Origin: SVQP01 sp045587385
GTDB lineage: Bacteria > Bacillota > Clostridia > Oscillospirales > CAG-272
Assembly (NCBI GenBank): GCA_045587385.1
Contig: JAZNCE010000026.1
Location: forward strand, 1 to 22,841
Direction: 5' to 3'
Length of the DNA: 22,841 bases
The translations under genes were made by a program, and so were the position numbers. Below, piece by piece: positions 8,045 to 16,932 of this stretch; positions within the stretch are counted from its first letter, which is position 1; each line of letters begins with the position of its first letter. The notes under the pieces were generated by a model, which saw nothing but the letters and a program-made list of their open reading frames with translations, made no database searches and was not told where the DNA came from.

Positions 8045-9907
8045 CTAAAAGTCAGACGGCGGTGATGCCGATCCGTAGATTCGTTTTTTCTTTTTGGGTT
8101 TCTCCTCCTCAATGATTTCCTCCTCTATCGGAAATGGCTCAGATATCTCAGGGCGATAGTCATATACTGACACCTCCCTAATCATCTTCGAGTATGGATG
8201 CCTTGTATAATCGAGCTTGTTGAGCATAAGCACATTACAACCTCGAACAATACAGAGAAGTTGCTCATTGGGAATACGCAGCACCTCATCCGGAGTGAGC
8301 AGTTTTCTTCTGCCCATTCCTTCAACGTGTCGGTACTGAGGTATAATCTGTGCAATGGTTATCGTGCGCCTCATCGTCATCGTGGTATTGACCTCAATAC
8401 TCATCTCACCGCAACGGTTGGAAAAATATTTGGCGCTCACCTCGTCGGTACATCCGAGCATCAACTGGATATCCATGTTGCCAATGATCTCTGCCCAAAG
8501 GTTATTTGGATATCTATTTTGCAACTGTCCAAGAGATTGAACTGCAAGCATTACACGAATATCTCTGGAACGGCACACACTAAGGAATCTTGTAAAGTCA
8601 GATCCGTCTGCTGCACCGCCGAGCTTACCGATGTTATTAAACTCATCCAGAATCAGATTGACAGGAACGGTACACCTTCCGCCTTTACATGTATCCGCGT
8701 AACGCGTGAGTTTGATCATAAGGAAAGAAAAGAAAAGCGACGATAGGAATGCCATCGTCGTATCTTGGTCACTAAGTATTAAATAGTAAGCACATTTCTT
8801 TCTTCCTGGTGCCGTCAGGTCTATGTCAGACCGAGACGTAATACTCTGTACAGCCTTGTTCTGCATCACCTGCAAGCGTGTGCCAAGTCCCAGTATAATA
8901 CCGGAACGAACCGTTTCGCTGGATTGAGCAAATAGATTAAACGGAGCTTTCGCAGGATGGTCCATTGGTAAACGCGCAAACATTTTCGTTAACTCGTTTT
9001 CGCTATTCTGTGTCAGAAGCCGATAAACTGCGGGAAGATTTTTATCCTCTGGCGTTTTATCAGGATCCAGAGTAACATACAATACAAGCGCTTTGAGAAG
9101 ATTTCCCTCTCCGTTATCCCAGAAGTGGTCCCCCTTTCCCGAGCTGGTATTGCCAATGATAACGTTGGTCAACACCTGTGCAAGAAGCGTATCACCCCCA
9201 AGGTCGCTCATGCAATTCCACGAGTCGCTGTTTGCGGGGCTGACGAGATTGAACACCTTTACCTCATAACCATTGGCTCTGAACATCTCGGCTGTATCTC
9301 GGTACAGATCGGCTTTCGGATCTGCGATTACCACAGACTCATCATTTTTTAGGGCCTGGAATAAAGCATTTCTGATAATTGCACGCGACTTCATCGTTCC
9401 TGATGCGCCGCAGATGGCGATATGCTTATTAAGCTTAGTGTCCCGTGGCATGCATACGGTTTTTCCCTCATACTCACCCAGAATCACACCTTCCGCTTTC
9501 TCGGGAGTCGTCAGCTCCAGCATCTTCTGCATTTCCTTGTCGGTCATAAAAGTTGCTGTACCGTATACACCTGAGTCGCTCGTGGTAAATCCTCTTGGAT
9601 CCTTTTTCTTTCCGTCAAATCGGTCGTACAACTTATAGATGAGGAATATCACTCCGCCTATCGTGACGATGGCAAGCAAGCAGAATACTCCCCGCAGCGT
9701 AAAAGCCTGTCCAATACAAACGAATGGATTCCAGTTTGGAGGCTTCATCGTTACGTTTCCCGTAAGACCGTCTGCGCTCATCCATTCAGAATAATTGTTC
9801 GCTACCTGAGCGATAAGTCCCGAGACAAATAAGAGCATAAACAATGCCAGTACGATACAACCAATTGCCAGAATAAATTTCTTTTTGTCTTGTATCTTAA
9901 ATTTCAT
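8045..9907 (-). CDS. virD4: VirD4/TraG-family type IV secretion coupling protein
   Basis: This 620-residue membrane ATPase is expected to bring the relaxase-DNA complex to the secretion channel. Two N-terminal membrane helices (about residues 10-34 and 71-93) precede the cytosolic motor domain. The Walker A region is GASGTMKS (167-174), which has Met in place of the usual second Gly. Walker B is VNLILDEFNNIG (about residue 417). VIADPKADLYRDTAEMF and the downstream RSRDIRVMLAVQSLGQLQNRYP are typical of the TraG/VirD4 family. Length and layout fit the Gram-positive group. The gene overlaps the upstream unknown gene by 11 bases and its stop lies inside the next gene's RBS. Confidence 0.93.
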   Translation of the reverse strand: MKFKIQDKKKFILAIGCIVLALFMLLFVSGLIAQVANNYSEWMSADGLTGNVTMKPPNWNPFVCIGQAFTLRGVFCLLAIVTIGGVIFLIYKLYDRFDGKKKDPRGFTTSDSGVYGTATFMTDKEMQKMLELTTPEKAEGVILGEYEGKTVCMPRDTKLNKHIAICGASGTMKSRAIIRNALFQALKNDESVVIADPKADLYRDTAEMFRANGYEVKVFNLVSPANSDSWNCMSDLGGDTLLAQVLTNVIIGNTSSGKGDHFWDNGEGNLLKALVLYVTLDPDKTPEDKNLPAVYRLLTQNSENELTKMFARLPMDHPAKAPFNLFAQSSETVRSGIILGLGTRLQVMQNKAVQSITSRSDIDLTAPGRKKCAYYLILSDQDTTMAFLSSLFFSFLMIKLTRYADTCKGGRCTVPVNLILDEFNNIGKLGGAADGSDFTRFLSVCRSRDIRVMLAVQSLGQLQNRYPNNLWAEIIGNMDIQLMLGCTDEVSAKYFSNRCGEMSIEVNTTMTMRRTITIAQIIPQYRHVEGMGRRKLLTPDEVLRIPNEQLLCIVRGCNVLMLNKLDYTRHPYSKMIREVSVYDYRPEISEPFPIEEEIIEEEKPKKKKRIYGSASPPSDF

Positions 9908-11039
9908 CTTTTTCCTTTCCGATACCGAGTTCAGTTTCCATAAGCCCGATATCTATTGTTTTTATGGTCACTCCGCTGCCGAAGTAGTTTTTTACGAATT
10001 TGACATCGTGAGGGTAGCAAAGAACTTCACCATGCTCTCTGTAAAACTCAATCCCCTCTTTGAACCGTCCAAGACCGGCGATATTACCATCAAGAAAAGC
10101 ATAGACGTACCGATCATCGATTTTTGCATCATACTCAAATCGCCCTCTGCCAAAAGAACGTTCGGCGTCGTCAAACAGTAGCTCGAGTTGCCTCTCTTTT
10201 AATTTCGGTATGAGAAGAAGGCGCAGTATTCTCTGCCCGGTTGGATCCAAGGTTACATAGTGAATGTGATCGTAGATTCCGTCAAACCGATATTCCTTAC
10301 GACGAGACTTGCCTGCCTCAGCCAAGGTTTCGAGTGCCACCTCGGGAGTTTCGCAAAACAGAATTGCGGAATTGATTTCAACAACTCCGGTGTTTTTCTC
10401 AGAAATCTGATCAAGGGCAATATTGGCTTTCATCTCACCTTGCCCTCGCCATTTCATTGCCGCGTTTCGAGTGTTATAAATGGCATAACCTCCCCAATTG
10501 GTAAATACTGCACCAACCATTCTGGTAAAGGCGGTTTTATTAACCTCAACCTCACCCGCTGTTTTGATCTCGCGAGCTATGTAGAAAACAGGCTCCAGAA
10601 AGCCGCTGCGAAATTCTCTTTCCTGTAATCTCGGTATGACGTAAGGGCGACACTCGACTCCGATTTTCATCAGCATCGCTACTGCCTCGGCTACTCGGTG
10701 ATTTCTATCCACATGATAAGAGTCACCTCGGAAGTGATGAGAAGAATAAGCTTCAACAAAATACTTATCAGCGTTAATCCAAGACAAAATTGGATAACCC
10801 TTTTTATAAAACCTAATCGTTTTGTTGTCCCCACGCCCAGAAACATTTAGCAGCTTGGCAGTGAGCACCTCGCCCGATTCAGTATAGCAATAGGATTGTT
10901 TTTCGGTTAGTTTGGCAATAAGTTTTCGATACACTCGCTCATCGCCCAAAAGCTTCATGGAGCGGTAAGGAAATTCGCCCACAATGGAGAGAAGAGTGAT
11001 GATAAACTCGACACGACTGCCCGGACGAACATATATCAT
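9897..11039 (-). CDS. Hypothetical protein, winged-helix-like N-terminus
   Basis: The 380-residue soluble protein sits directly before VirD4. Residues 1-60 look like a winged helix (LLSIVGEFPYRSMKLLG then VYRKLIAKLTEK). A central part with HRVAEAVAMLMKIGV and TRMVGAVFTNWGGYAIYNT follows. This layout recalls replication-relaxation-type proteins of Gram-positive elements, but I cannot place it in a family with confidence. The start overlaps the stop of the upstream small gene as ATGA, so the two are translationally coupled. A DNA-processing or relaxosome role is possible given the position, and is inference. Confidence 0.7.
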   Translation of the reverse strand: MIYVRPGSRVEFIITLLSIVGEFPYRSMKLLGDERVYRKLIAKLTEKQSYCYTESGEVLTAKLLNVSGRGDNKTIRFYKKGYPILSWINADKYFVEAYSSHHFRGDSYHVDRNHRVAEAVAMLMKIGVECRPYVIPRLQEREFRSGFLEPVFYIAREIKTAGEVEVNKTAFTRMVGAVFTNWGGYAIYNTRNAAMKWRGQGEMKANIALDQISEKNTGVVEINSAILFCETPEVALETLAEAGKSRRKEYRFDGIYDHIHYVTLDPTGQRILRLLLIPKLKERQLELLFDDAERSFGRGRFEYDAKIDDRYVYAFLDGNIAGLGRFKEGIEFYREHGEVLCYPHDVKFVKNYFGSGVTIKTIDIGLMETELGIGKEKDEI

Positions 11040-11230
11040 TGGCTACCTCTGCGAATTGGCGAAATCGCGCCATGAAGACTGCTCTCTCTGGCGCGGTTTT
11101 TAACCTTTTTACCCATCAAAAAGCCTTGACGTGCCTGGTTTTTTGACATATTATTTTGTGGGTATTTTTTCTTGGCAAAATTTGCTTCAAAAGTACCCTT
11201 GTTTTTTGGAGCTCTAAAGTCACGTTTCAT
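11036..11230 (-). CDS. Small basic hypothetical protein
   Basis: The 64-residue product is very rich in Lys and Arg (it begins MKRDFRAPKNKGTFEANFAK) and has no hydrophobic segment. It overlaps the upstream gene by 11 bases and the downstream gene by four (ATGA), and a GAGGGGG site lies nine bases before its ATG. This double overlap strongly supports a real gene. Nucleic-acid binding is suggested by its charge only. Confidence 0.65.
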   Translation of the reverse strand: MKRDFRAPKNKGTFEANFAKKKYPQNNMSKNQARQGFLMGKKVKNRARESSLHGAISPIRRGSQ

Positions 11231-11894
11231 AGAGTTTTTCCCCCTCTTTAGGCATCGTTCCTTCGTGCTTCAGGAAGTCGCAAAGTTCATCCTTGGGAAC
11301 AATGTATATTTCGGTTCGTTCTTCGTTTCCAAGAGCAGAAATATAGAGGTGCGAACAGTGCTTTGGACTGTCATCAACAAGCGTAAACATTGCCACAATA
11401 TCCGAAACTGTATTTGTTTCAATGTTGTCGTGATCTCTTGCTCTGCGCTCCGGTCTATCTTCTGAATATACATGGCGGAAAACGATAGTCGCTTCGTCGA
11501 GTTTATGAGGTATTCTTCCACGGAAGAATCGCTGCATTGCAGGATACAAAATCTGTCGAATATAGTCGGAAGATCCGTGTTCTTTTTTCGGCAACAGCAG
11601 GGGAATTCTTACAGAAAACCACCCGGATTCCGTGTATCCGATATCAATGGGAACTGCATCTGCGATGATGTGATTCACCTCGCTTCTGGCTCTTGGATAT
11701 CCTGTATAAGCCGGTAAAGCCCTGGTCATAAGAACCACCTTTTCCGTGATTCCTTCAAGGCGAAAAGCCTCCTCATTTGCCTCTATCATATCTCCCTTTT
11801 CGCAGAGAATTTTGACAGTCTCCGAGGACTCTTTTGCCGTAGCAAGCATTCTATCGATGCGAACGATTAACTGCTGAAAATTACCTTTTTTCAT
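11220..11894 (-). CDS. Hypothetical protein, possibly DUF6100-type
   Basis: The 224-residue soluble protein has an N-terminal helical segment (about residues 1-55, rich in Glu/Lys/Arg) followed by a mixed domain with YTESGWFSVRIPLLLPKKEHG and an RDHDNIETNTVSDI stretch. The latter recalls residues seen in small nuclease- or resolvase-like folds, but no catalytic set can be assigned. I have a weak recollection of this group as DUF6100 in Clostridia elements. GGAGG lies nine bases before the ATG. The gene overlaps its upstream neighbour by 14 bases and the next gene by 11. Confidence 0.65.
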   Translation of the reverse strand: MKKGNFQQLIVRIDRMLATAKESSETVKILCEKGDMIEANEEAFRLEGITEKVVLMTRALPAYTGYPRARSEVNHIIADAVPIDIGYTESGWFSVRIPLLLPKKEHGSSDYIRQILYPAMQRFFRGRIPHKLDEATIVFRHVYSEDRPERRARDHDNIETNTVSDIVAMFTLVDDSPKHCSHLYISALGNEERTEIYIVPKDELCDFLKHEGTMPKEGEKLYET

Positions 11895-12414
11895 CTTTGA
11901 TTTCCTCCGTATAAAATGTTATTTCAGGTTCATCCTCTCCGTTATAATCTACTGTTGCAAACAGACATTGTGCCTTAGGAAGACGCAAACTCTGTGCCAT
12001 AGAAATGTGCGGAACAACGATGATATATTTGAGTTCTTCATCTGGTTGAAGGAGCCTTAAATTGCTTCCTTCTCCGTCGTACAGGACAACAATTTCATAA
12101 CCGATATTATCCTTCAAGAAAAAGAGTTGCGAAGGATATGATGCGGGATAGTGCGCCATCGGTTCCACTTGATCAATGAATTTTAGCAAAACCCATACAG
12201 CAAGTATCGAACGCTGGTCCGGTCTGCACATTGGATCAAGACCGATGTAATATCCACCGCTGATCTCCGCAACTCTCATCTGTTTCTTTAAGCTTTTTAT
12301 GAGACGCTCGGCTGTCGCCTCGGGCTTTTGCAACATACGGATAAGCTGCTTTCTTGTCAGCACACCGTACTGCGACAGCCATTGAAGAATGAGCATTTCC
12401 TCTTGCAAAAGCAT
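11881..12414 (-). CDS. Winged-helix hypothetical protein, DUF5697-like
   Basis: The 177-residue protein opens with a probable winged helix: ILQWLSQYGVLTRKQLIRML, then a recognition-helix-like stretch, then RVAEISGGYYIGL. The rest is a compact domain with no visible catalytic motif. I associate this layout with DUF5697, a family of Firmicutes mobile elements of unknown function. AGGAGG lies about eight bases before the ATG, and the VirB4 stop forms part of it (TAGGAGG). It may regulate or assist DNA processing; this is not shown by the sequence. Confidence 0.7.
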   Translation of the reverse strand: MLLQEEMLILQWLSQYGVLTRKQLIRMLQKPEATAERLIKSLKKQMRVAEISGGYYIGLDPMCRPDQRSILAVWVLLKFIDQVEPMAHYPASYPSQLFFLKDNIGYEIVVLYDGEGSNLRLLQPDEELKYIIVVPHISMAQSLRLPKAQCLFATVDYNGEDEPEITFYTEEIKDEKR

Positions 12415-12427
12415 TGTCTTTTACCTC

Positions 12428-14905
12428 CTATTCGTTATTTTTCTTTCGCCTTTCAGCGAGTATTTTTTGTAGCTCCGCACGGTCGGTTGTGATCATTTCC
12501 TGCTCGGATTTTGATGCCTTCACCACCACGGGAACCTTGTTGTTGCCGGAGCACACAAGTGCCTCACCGCGTTCGAATCGGGTGATGGATCTCAGCTCTG
12601 TTTTGGAGAGCTTTAATACCTGTCTTACGTACTCGGCTTCATCGTACTCAAGATTAAGCACGATTTTGTTTTGACTGTTGTTGATGATTGCCCTTCCGTA
12701 TCTACCGTCATCAAGACCGAAGAAGTCGGAAAGGTCCTGGGTTGCCGCTACTGCTGCACCGCCAAATCCTCGAATCGTCTTAAAAATGGTCAAGCAAAAT
12801 TCTGCCGCCATCTTATTTGAAGAAGCACCTACAAGCTGCCAGATCTCGTCAATGATAACCGCCTTTTTCTCGGTAATATCGGACTTGATCTTGTCCCAAA
12901 TATAGTCGAGGGCGATCACCATTCCAACAGGAAGCAGCTTGCCTTTCAGCTCCGACAGGTCAATGACAATGAACTTATTGGATAGATCTACGTTTGTCTG
13001 ACGGTTGAAGGACTGTGCTGAGCCCGTTACGAATCTGCTGAGAATAACAGCAATTCGCTCGGTCATTTTGTTCCCTTGGAGATTTTTATAGAGATCACCG
13101 AGGATAGGCATCGGCTTCATCTTGGGCGGTACTGCATTCATATCCTCATACAGACTGTCGTTGTCGTGTGTAATTTCGAAGTCAGCGTAGGTTTTCAGCA
13201 ATGCTTCATCGAGAAGCTGTTCTTCCTCATTGGTCATATCAGGAATTAATAGCGAGAAGAATATCATCAATTGCTGTATCTTCCGCGCAAGCATCGAAAC
13301 GTCCTCGATAGGTGAATCCTCATCAATGAGCGTCGCTTCCGGAGAAACTGTATGCCGTATCTCCATCACATTGATACAATGCGGTGAACCGGGCGCAATT
13401 TTCACAAAGCTACCTCCGATACGGTGACAAGCTCTGTGGAATTCATGTCCCTTGATGGGAGCAATGGTGAAGCACTGAATACCTCTCATTCTCATTCGAA
13501 GTGCTAAGAGCTGGAGCGTAAAGGTCTTTCCCGCACCACTCGTTCCGATGATATTGAGATTAGCGTTCTTGTGCTTTTTACTGTTAAACAGATCTACTAC
13601 ACAGAGCGAATTATTGTGTTGATTAATACCAAGCAAAACGCCCGTATCATCAGACATTTCAAAGCTTGTAAAGATGTAAGTTGAAGCCGCGCCACTGGTA
13701 AGAACATTACGTTTTGACTTCTTCTCAAGATGCGGTTCTACATAGAGGAACGGCATTACCGAGCGGAGCGCAGCTTCGTGTTGAAATTTACAATCCGAAA
13801 GATGCATATCCATTGACTTCATCATATCTACGATCTGCTGCTTTCTCCAAAGCATCTCATCCAGCGTCTTTGCTGAAACAGTGATGAATACTGACATATA
13901 GAACAGATCTTCGTTGTTATTGGCAAGTCCGTTTTTGATGTAATATCCCGCTTGGATGGAGTTGGCAAGTTCCTCATAATCGGTGCTTGTATCCTGTATG
14001 CCTTTGATCTTTGTTCGGTTGAGTCTGATGCGCTGGGCGACCTTATCAATGGTCTTGCTTCGGCTCTCTCGCTTCAAATGAACGTCCACGTCAATTCCCT
14101 CGCCTGCATTGATCAGCATTGACATCCAAGCAGCTCTTACACGGCTTGGGAAACCGTCTGCCTTAATGTAGAGGAATGTATAATACAAACCGTCCATAAT
14201 GATATAAGAGCTTTTCGTAAGGTCTATTCCTCTTGGTGCTATAAAGTCTGTGATGGGTATTTCAGGAACAGGATCCATACCGAGCGTTTTTCCTTCCAGC
14301 TTCATACGGTCAAGTATGATTCGCTGAACTCGGTCAGCAAAAGGCTCATCGGTACAGGATCTTCTGTTGAAATACATATAAAGGATCTCTGCGGTTGCTT
14401 CATCCTCGTTTTGAGGTTGAACGATTGCATTGCCGCACTGATTAAAGTAGGCTCTTGCATTCTGCTCAGCCGTTTGGAGCATTCCATAGATCTTCGAAAA
14501 ATCATCGGTCCTCTGGAAGTCTTCATATTGGAAAATAAGAAAGAAGCGTCGTGTCAACGCTTCTCTGCTTCCAACATCTCTTATCAAACCGATATAGCCC
14601 TCGGATAGTTCCTTGCATCTCGGGTTGTCCTCTCGCTTTAACTCCTCACGGAGCATTGCTATATGCTTTTCGGAATCCGCTTTGCGCGTTACTGACTTGA
14701 ACTGCATCCGCATTGGCGAGATTTTAAGCCAGTTTGCAAAGGAAGAAATAATGCCGAATTGCTCTTCATCAGAACGAAGCATAAAATTAATCGGTTCTAT
14801 TTCGAGTATTTTGATATATCTGCCATCGGTCGTTTCAATGATGCCGTGGCGGATGTCCTTGACAGGAATAAAATCCTGGACGAATTCACTTTTGGGTTTG
14901 CTCAT
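12428..14905 (-). CDS. virB4: VirB4-family type IV secretion ATPase
   Basis: This is the 825-residue ATPase that powers assembly and substrate transfer of the conjugation channel. The N-terminal half (about residues 1-400) is the VirB4/TraE-type domain. The C-terminal motor has Walker A GTSGAGKT (about residue 453), Walker B KAVIIDEIWQLVG (about 683) and the GFGGAAVAATQDLSDFF segment typical of the family. No membrane helix is evident, so it is probably peripheral on the cytoplasmic face and recruited by PrgI. GGAGG lies seven bases before the ATG. The start overlaps the end of the PrgI gene by 20 bases. Confidence 0.95.
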   Translation of the reverse strand: MSKPKSEFVQDFIPVKDIRHGIIETTDGRYIKILEIEPINFMLRSDEEQFGIISSFANWLKISPMRMQFKSVTRKADSEKHIAMLREELKREDNPRCKELSEGYIGLIRDVGSREALTRRFFLIFQYEDFQRTDDFSKIYGMLQTAEQNARAYFNQCGNAIVQPQNEDEATAEILYMYFNRRSCTDEPFADRVQRIILDRMKLEGKTLGMDPVPEIPITDFIAPRGIDLTKSSYIIMDGLYYTFLYIKADGFPSRVRAAWMSMLINAGEGIDVDVHLKRESRSKTIDKVAQRIRLNRTKIKGIQDTSTDYEELANSIQAGYYIKNGLANNNEDLFYMSVFITVSAKTLDEMLWRKQQIVDMMKSMDMHLSDCKFQHEAALRSVMPFLYVEPHLEKKSKRNVLTSGAASTYIFTSFEMSDDTGVLLGINQHNNSLCVVDLFNSKKHKNANLNIIGTSGAGKTFTLQLLALRMRMRGIQCFTIAPIKGHEFHRACHRIGGSFVKIAPGSPHCINVMEIRHTVSPEATLIDEDSPIEDVSMLARKIQQLMIFFSLLIPDMTNEEEQLLDEALLKTYADFEITHDNDSLYEDMNAVPPKMKPMPILGDLYKNLQGNKMTERIAVILSRFVTGSAQSFNRQTNVDLSNKFIVIDLSELKGKLLPVGMVIALDYIWDKIKSDITEKKAVIIDEIWQLVGASSNKMAAEFCLTIFKTIRGFGGAAVAATQDLSDFFGLDDGRYGRAIINNSQNKIVLNLEYDEAEYVRQVLKLSKTELRSITRFERGEALVCSGNNKVPVVVKASKSEQEMITTDRAELQKILAERRKKNNE

Positions 14906-15209
14906 AATCAGGCCTCCTGTAGTGAATTTTTCTCTTTCTGGACAAATGTTTTACGATATGCCCGAAGTATTGAAACAGCGAATCGCCGTTAATTCCCATA
15001 AGGGATATCATCGCAAGCGGTATAAGAGTTACAACCGCTACGATAACCTTAACTGTGGTTGGCATCGGTATCAGAAACAGCTCGATATACCCGAACACCA
15101 CAAGGAGAATCAGTGTCTCGATCGCGTTTCTCGGAGCAAGCATTCCTCCGAACAGCTTACCGGAATCTGTATAATTCGCGGGGATAGAGTATGTTTGATT
15201 CTCATCCAT
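14886..15209 (-). CDS. PrgI-family membrane protein (VirB3-like)
   Basis: The 107-residue protein shows the PrgI signature YSIPANYTDSGKLFGGM followed by RNAIET. It has two membrane helices (about residues 29-47 and 52-72) and a basic cytosolic tail. In Gram-positive conjugation systems this small protein takes the place of VirB3 and usually lies directly before VirB4, as here. A GGAAGTG-type site precedes the ATG. It starts 18 bp after the stop of the preceding membrane-protein gene. Confidence 0.9.
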   Translation of the reverse strand: MDENQTYSIPANYTDSGKLFGGMLAPRNAIETLILLVVFGYIELFLIPMPTTVKVIVAVVTLIPLAMISLMGINGDSLFQYFGHIVKHLSRKRKIHYRRPDYEQTQK

Positions 15210-15227
15210 AAAGTATCACTTCCTTTC

Positions 15228-16190
15228 TTAATGTTCGGGTACTCCGGCAAGTGTCTTTTTCAACGATTCCGCCAAAAAATCTACATACTCACCTTTGGTT
15301 AACCCGTAGTTTTTGTATTCCGTATCCTTATCAATATCAAAGATATCAAGGATCGTATTTATGGTGTAAAATTCAATCGTACAGACGACATATGTTACCG
15401 TGAAGGTCTTTTCTTCTCCGTTCACCTCTCGCGTAACCTCTGCCGTTTTTTCTTTTGCAACAACAGTAAACAACATACCGGATGCTCCATCGAGTGTGCT
15501 GATAAAGTTCGATTTGCTCATTCCGTTTTGCTCCATTGAGACGGAGTATGCTGCCAAGAAATGAGCTGTATCGTAATCAAAGGAACTACTAAGTGAGCCA
15601 GAAAAATCACCTCTCGAGAGCTCTTGATCGTATTTTTCATTTGATATAATTCCCCATGCTTTATCCACAGCTTGAGCATACGAACTCTGCACCGAGCCTT
15701 TTACGGCACTCTCAAGATCCTCATACGAGGCCTCAAAGGTATTTACATCAACGGTTTCTTCTTGTCCGAAGCCAAACATATCGCCAAACATATCCGCTAT
15801 GTTTTGAAAAATTATATTGGGTAAAGAAACAATGCAAGTAATGAATATTACAAGCACCAGGCAAACGCAAATGAGGATTTTGAATAGTGTGTGCCTCATT
15901 GCCCACGCTATTGAAAGTGCTGCTGATATTGCAGCTCCCCATGGACCGCCCGCCGCTGTTCCGGCAGCAATTTTACCTACTGCTTTTCCTGTTTCCGCAC
16001 CTGCTTGGACAGTTGCGGTTGCGGCTCTTACCGTCGCTTCTGCTCCTTGCTTGCCAATAGCTTTCGCTGTTTTCTTTCCAGCTTTTTTGATGCCTTTACC
16101 AATGTTTTTGCCAGCTTTATGGGCTTCACTTGCAGCTTTACCGTAGTTGTCCTGACCGTCTCCCATTTGCTGCTTGCCCGGTTCTGCCAT
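15228..16190 (-). CDS. Membrane protein resembling CD1107-type transfer protein, hydrolase domain absent
   Basis: The 320-residue protein has an Ala/Gly/Lys-rich N-terminus (about residues 15-90, imperfect KAGK/TAGA repeats), one membrane helix (about 102-123) and an external domain ending near ESLKKTLAG. The Lys/Thr/Ala-repeat tail, single helix and following external domain recall the bifunctional cell-wall hydrolases of Tn1549/CD1107-type elements. Here the lysozyme and NlpC/P60 domains are missing. It may serve as a VirB8-like scaffold. AAAGGAGG precedes the ATG by nine bases, and the last codons of the methyltransferase form that RBS. Family assignment is by resemblance only. Confidence 0.6.
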   Translation of the reverse strand: MAEPGKQQMGDGQDNYGKAASEAHKAGKNIGKGIKKAGKKTAKAIGKQGAEATVRAATATVQAGAETGKAVGKIAAGTAAGGPWGAAISAALSIAWAMRHTLFKILICVCLVLVIFITCIVSLPNIIFQNIADMFGDMFGFGQEETVDVNTFEASYEDLESAVKGSVQSSYAQAVDKAWGIISNEKYDQELSRGDFSGSLSSSFDYDTAHFLAAYSVSMEQNGMSKSNFISTLDGASGMLFTVVAKEKTAEVTREVNGEEKTFTVTYVVCTIEFYTINTILDIFDIDKDTEYKNYGLTKGEYVDFLAESLKKTLAGVPEH

Positions 16191-16196
16191 AATGAT

Positions 16197-16907
16197 TTAC
16201 CTCCTTTCTTTCATTTCATCATATATTCGGCACTTAGCTGTCTCGAAATATTCTTCGCTTAGCTCAAAGCCGATATATCTTCTTTTCGTTCTAATACAGG
16301 CCACGATTGTAGAACCGCTACCCATACAGTTATCGAGTACCAAATCTCCCTCGTCTGTGTAGGTGTTTATCAGGTACTCAAGCAGTGCAACCGGCTTTTC
16401 GGTTGGATGCTCCGCACAGCTTGGATGTGCCTTTGAGAACGTCAAAATGCTTGTCGGATATTTTTCCGTACTTCCGCATCTGACGTCATCCATAGGTTCA
16501 AACTCACCGTAGTTTTGGTTCTTCATAGCCTTATCCTTATACGCTTTTCCTCTGCCGTGAAGCGGCTGTCCCTCTGTAAACTGCGGGCGGTATTTCGGTA
16601 GCTTTTTATAAAAGACGGCTATCTGCTCGTGTCGGCGAAGCGGCATTCTGTTTGCATTCAGAAAACCTGAAATCAGAACCTTATCCCACACGAGATCATA
16701 TCGGAACCATTTGCGGTTGCTCTCTACAAGCTCAATGAAGAACTTGCCTTGACCAAAGAGCACGATTGCACCGTTGTCCTTGATGATCCTTTTATATTCC
16801 TTCCATAATGCATCATAGGGTAACTTTTTATCACAGGGATTTTGAGTTACCCCATACGGAAGATCGCAAAGGATCATATCAATGCTTTTTGAAGGAATAT
16901 CCTTCAT
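16197..16907 (-). CDS. DNA methyltransferase (N6-adenine/N4-cytosine type), 5' end disrupted
   Basis: This is an orphan amino-methyltransferase with DLPYG (residues 15-19, the catalytic DPPY-type motif) and HPTEKP. LDNCMGSGST, the AdoMet-binding motif, lies near the C-terminus, which is the beta-class order. The normal N-terminal text of this family, GDCLTLMKDIP, is readable further upstream in the same frame (to 16925). That frame has no standard start codon there. An ATG at 16956 reads MCNTNKLYQ in another frame and hits a stop. A 4-base insertion (GCAA, 16926-16929) would explain the break. Translation may begin at 16907, where I see no good RBS. All key motifs lie downstream of the break. 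No restriction gene is adjacent. Coordinates give the uninterrupted part. Confidence 0.75.
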   Translation of the reverse strand: MKDIPSKSIDMILCDLPYGVTQNPCDKKLPYDALWKEYKRIIKDNGAIVLFGQGKFFIELVESNRKWFRYDLVWDKVLISGFLNANRMPLRRHEQIAVFYKKLPKYRPQFTEGQPLHGRGKAYKDKAMKNQNYGEFEPMDDVRCGSTEKYPTSILTFSKAHPSCAEHPTEKPVALLEYLINTYTDEGDLVLDNCMGSGSTIVACIRTKRRYIGFELSEEYFETAKCRIYDEMKERR

Positions 16908-16913
16908 AAGAGT

Positions 16914-16932
16914 CAGGCAATCACCTTGCCTG
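16914..16932 (-). repeat. Perfect 7-bp palindrome at the methyltransferase frameshift
   Basis: On the minus strand CAGGCAA-GGTGA-TTGCCTG forms a perfect 7-bp stem with a 5-nt loop exactly where the reading frame breaks. Removing GCAA would leave only an imperfect dyad and would join NKLYQ to GDCLTLMKDIP. Confidence 0.8.
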
